This document shows, piece after piece, positions 32,390 through 34,111 of a stretch of DNA of 34,111 nt (position 1 is its first letter; each line of letters opens with the position of its first letter). Source of the DNA: Bacteroidetes bacterium SB0662_bin_6 (GTDB taxonomy: Bacteria > Bacteroidota > Rhodothermia > Rhodothermales > VXPQ01); contig VXPQ01000024.1 of the NCBI GenBank assembly GCA_009839485.1, positions 1-34,111 on the forward strand, in the 5' to 3' direction. The notes under the pieces were generated by a model. The model worked only from the letters and a program-made list of their open reading frames with translations, ran no database searches and was not told where the DNA came from. Position numbers and translations under genes: made by a program.

Positions 32390-32934
32390 GCTGGTTCCGC
32401 ATCTTCATCGATTATTTCGCCATCTTTGTGCTGCCGCTCATGATCGTGGGGCTGCCGCTCTACGGCCTCATCCGGGGGGTAAAGGTGTATGAGGAATTTG
32501 TGGAGGGCGCCAAGGAAGGATTTCGGGTGGCCGTGATGATCATCCCCTACCTCGTCGCAATTCTCTTCGCTATCGGCATGTTTCGGGCCTCCGGCGCCAT
32601 GGATTTTCTTGTGGAGACCCTTGAGCCGGTGCTCGGCGTGCTGGGCTTCCCGCCGGAAATGCTTCCCATGGCGATTATCCGCCCACTGACCGGCTCCGGC
32701 TCCGCCGCTGTCGTAGCCGAGATGATCACCGTATTCGGCGAAGATTCGATTCTTGTCAAGATGGCAGGCGTCATGTTCGGCTCCACCGAAACCACCTTCT
32801 ACATCATCGCCGTGTATTTTGGGGCCGTCAACGTCAAAAAAACCCGGCATGCCGTACCCGCCGGGCTGACCGCTGACATTTTCGCCATGATCTTTGCGGT
32901 CTATCTGGTTCAGTGGCTCTTCGGCAGTGCGTGA
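32386..32934 (+). CDS. SpmB-like nucleoside-recognition domain membrane protein
   Basis: A 182-residue membrane protein with four to five helices. Signatures include YFAIFVLPLMIVGLPLYGLIRGVKVYEEFVEGAKEG near the start, VAILFAIGMFRASGAMDFL, and the motif LTGSGSAAVVAEMI followed by FGSTETTFYIIAVYFG, all typical of spore maturation protein B. Partner of the preceding SpmA-like protein. Its stop is nine bases from the stop of the convergent M14 gene, with no terminator hairpin visible between them. Confidence 0.87.
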   Translation: MSWFRIFIDYFAIFVLPLMIVGLPLYGLIRGVKVYEEFVEGAKEGFRVAVMIIPYLVAILFAIGMFRASGAMDFLVETLEPVLGVLGFPPEMLPMAIIRPLTGSGSAAVVAEMITVFGEDSILVKMAGVMFGSTETTFYIIAVYFGAVNVKKTRHAVPAGLTADIFAMIFAVYLVQWLFGSA

Positions 32935-32943
32935 GCGGCGCCC

Positions 32944-34020
32944 TCAGCCTTCCCCGGCCACGACCTGTTCCAGCGCCGCGGACAACGTGCGCAGTTGCAT
33001 CCGAAGCGCCGCCGCAAGCGGCAGGGTACGAAGATTCAACTGCTTTATATCCTCATCCACGTCTTCCCCGTGCGCAATCCGAAGGCGAAGCGCTGAAATG
33101 ACCTGTTGCGAACCCTTCCCCGGCGGCATGTCCCCCACCAGAAAAAGAGGCAGTTCCGTGACGTAACACAAAGGGTCGCCGCCGAGGCTCCGTACGTATT
33201 CCATGGAACTGCTTCGAAAAAGCGCCGCCGTCTCCTTATCGTTTCGCGCTTCGAAAAACGCCCGCATGGCGCTTCCTTCCGGGGTCGTCCAGAAACCGGG
33301 AGCAAGGTAGAAAAATCCTTTCTCCCCTTGCCGGTTGCGATCGTAGAGAGGAAAGTCCTCGACCTGAGCGGCCTGCCGGAAACGTTCCTGCAGAAGGGCC
33401 GCACGGTATCCCCAATTTTTTTCGATGAGCAGCAGCGCTCCGGCGCTGATACCCATCCCGTGCAAACTTCCATGCAATACAAAAGGCCCGTGCTTCCGAA
33501 GCCACGCAGCAACTGCCCCGTTCTCCGGACGCATATCCGGAAAACCGAACTCCACGTCCCGTCCCGGGGGCTCCCGCACCGCATGACGTAAATACTCCGT
33601 GACAATCCCCCCCGCATCATCTCCCCAGGCCTGCCGCCATGTGCGGTTTCGGAACGCTCCGTCGGGATTCGTGTGCGGAATCACAAAAAACCGGAAGGCA
33701 CTTAGCAACGCGCTGCATGCGTCCGGATGACTCAGCACAACCGTTACGAACCGCCTCAGAAAGTCCGGACCCACCGGCTCGTCGGAATGATTGCCCGCAA
33801 GCAAACTGACGTGCCGGTTTCCTCTCCCCAACACCACCCCATCGATCAGGCGGCCTTCCTCGCTCTCGCCGATCTGAACATAATGCGCTATGTCCGGGTG
33901 GCGCGCCGCCAGCCGCCGTATCCGCTCCGCCGCATCGTCAGGTTCAAGAAACCGCTCTGCGTCCGCCGAAACAGGAAGCTCATTCAAGACCTCCAGCGAA
34001 GCCTTCAGTACATCGGACAT
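32944..34020 (-). CDS. M14-type zinc carboxypeptidase / succinylglutamate desuccinylase-like protein
   Basis: A 358-residue cytoplasmic protein. The zinc-binding pair H78xxE81 lies in LLAGNHSDEPVGP, the second site His is probably H187 in VLHGSLHGMG, and IPHTNPDGA (114-122) is the usual substrate-binding loop. A catalytic glutamate is likely in YVTELPLFL near the C-terminus. This pattern fits M14 peptidases, including the aspartoacylase/desuccinylase branch. No signal peptide is visible, so it is not a typical secreted carboxypeptidase. The substrate is unknown. The neighbour gene is the SpmB-like protein, in convergent orientation. Confidence 0.78.
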   Translation of the reverse strand: MSDVLKASLEVLNELPVSADAERFLEPDDAAERIRRLAARHPDIAHYVQIGESEEGRLIDGVVLGRGNRHVSLLAGNHSDEPVGPDFLRRFVTVVLSHPDACSALLSAFRFFVIPHTNPDGAFRNRTWRQAWGDDAGGIVTEYLRHAVREPPGRDVEFGFPDMRPENGAVAAWLRKHGPFVLHGSLHGMGISAGALLLIEKNWGYRAALLQERFRQAAQVEDFPLYDRNRQGEKGFFYLAPGFWTTPEGSAMRAFFEARNDKETAALFRSSSMEYVRSLGGDPLCYVTELPLFLVGDMPPGKGSQQVISALRLRIAHGEDVDEDIKQLNLRTLPLAAALRMQLRTLSAALEQVVAGEG

Positions 34021-34035
34021 AACGGCCTCTCCGAA

Positions 34036-34055
34036 GGGTCTGTTACCACTATGCA
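34036..34055 (+). repeat. Dispersed repeat A, copy 4 (near the right window edge)
   Basis: GGGTCTGTTACCACTATGCA differs by one base from copy 1 at 1576-1595, 32.5 kb away. It lies just upstream of the M14 gene and points off the window to the right. Confidence 0.55.
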
Positions 34056-34099
34056 GCGGCGCTCTGCGGGGCCTGTTTTTCTGCCAGGCCAGGCGCCGC
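34056..34099. other. Nested GC-rich hairpin directly after repeat A copy 4
   Basis: GCGGCGC (34056-34062) pairs with GCGCCGC (34093-34099), and inside it GGCCTG (34070-34075) pairs with CAGGCC (34085-34090) around a T-rich loop. Together with repeat A it may be the start of a mobile element that continues outside the window. Confidence 0.45.
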
Positions 34100-34111
34100 G
34101 AGCGCAGTGTG

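Overview
The window reads as a chromosomal segment of a fairly GC-rich Gram-negative bacterium of the Bacteroidota/Rhodothermota type. The case rests on a TonB-dependent receptor paired with a DUF4249 lipoprotein, a PorV/PorQ-like outer-membrane protein, a TonB energy transducer, a CtaA/CtaB heme A pair, a methylmalonyl-CoA epimerase and a Cys-poor FmdB-type small protein. A relative of Rhodothermales/Balneolales is my best guess; this is inference from gene content, not a database match. I saw no tRNA, rRNA, CRISPR array or intact transposase.

Layout. 1-50 is the 3' tip of a chaperonin-like gene, followed by a strong bidirectional terminator. 127-1536 (-) is phosphoglucosamine mutase. 1662-5438 (+) is heme A synthase, heme O synthase and a two-gene ABC-2 transporter. 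5507-9343 (-) holds an FmdB-like protein, a large lipid-face GH3/serine-hydrolase fusion and a small membrane protein. 9548-13909 (-) is an uptake locus: tonB, TonB-dependent receptor, DUF4249 lipoprotein. 14162-21470 (+) is an ebo metabolite-traffic cluster (eboA, eboB, eboD, eboE, eboF) interrupted by an opposite-strand Fic gene. 21467-28174 (-) carries the high-affinity phosphate system pstSCAB-phoU followed by a PorV-like protein and a GtrB-type glycosyltransferase. 28530-32934 (+) is an epimerase fused to an extra domain, uvrC and a SpmA/SpmB-like pair. 32944-34020 (-) is an M14-type zinc peptidase or deacylase.

The most interesting part is the ebo cluster. The UbiA-like prenyltransferase gene eboC, which normally lies between eboB and eboD, is absent. 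In exactly that slot sits a Fic-domain gene on the other strand, with an intact catalytic motif, an N-terminal inhibitory motif and a C-terminal winged helix. Its upstream region carries three copies of a TGCGGnnATTAT motif that look like an operator.

Two families of short dispersed repeats occur. Family A (GGGCCTGTTACCACTATGCA and variants) has four copies: two face each other around ctaA, one forms the 3' end of the Fic gene, one lies at the right edge. Family B (GGATACTCTGATTAAGTCCGC-like) has four sites: before eboA, before eboD, at the end of eboF, and before the epimerase gene. Both look like terminal repeats of vanished or non-autonomous mobile elements and suggest the ebo region was assembled or disrupted by them.
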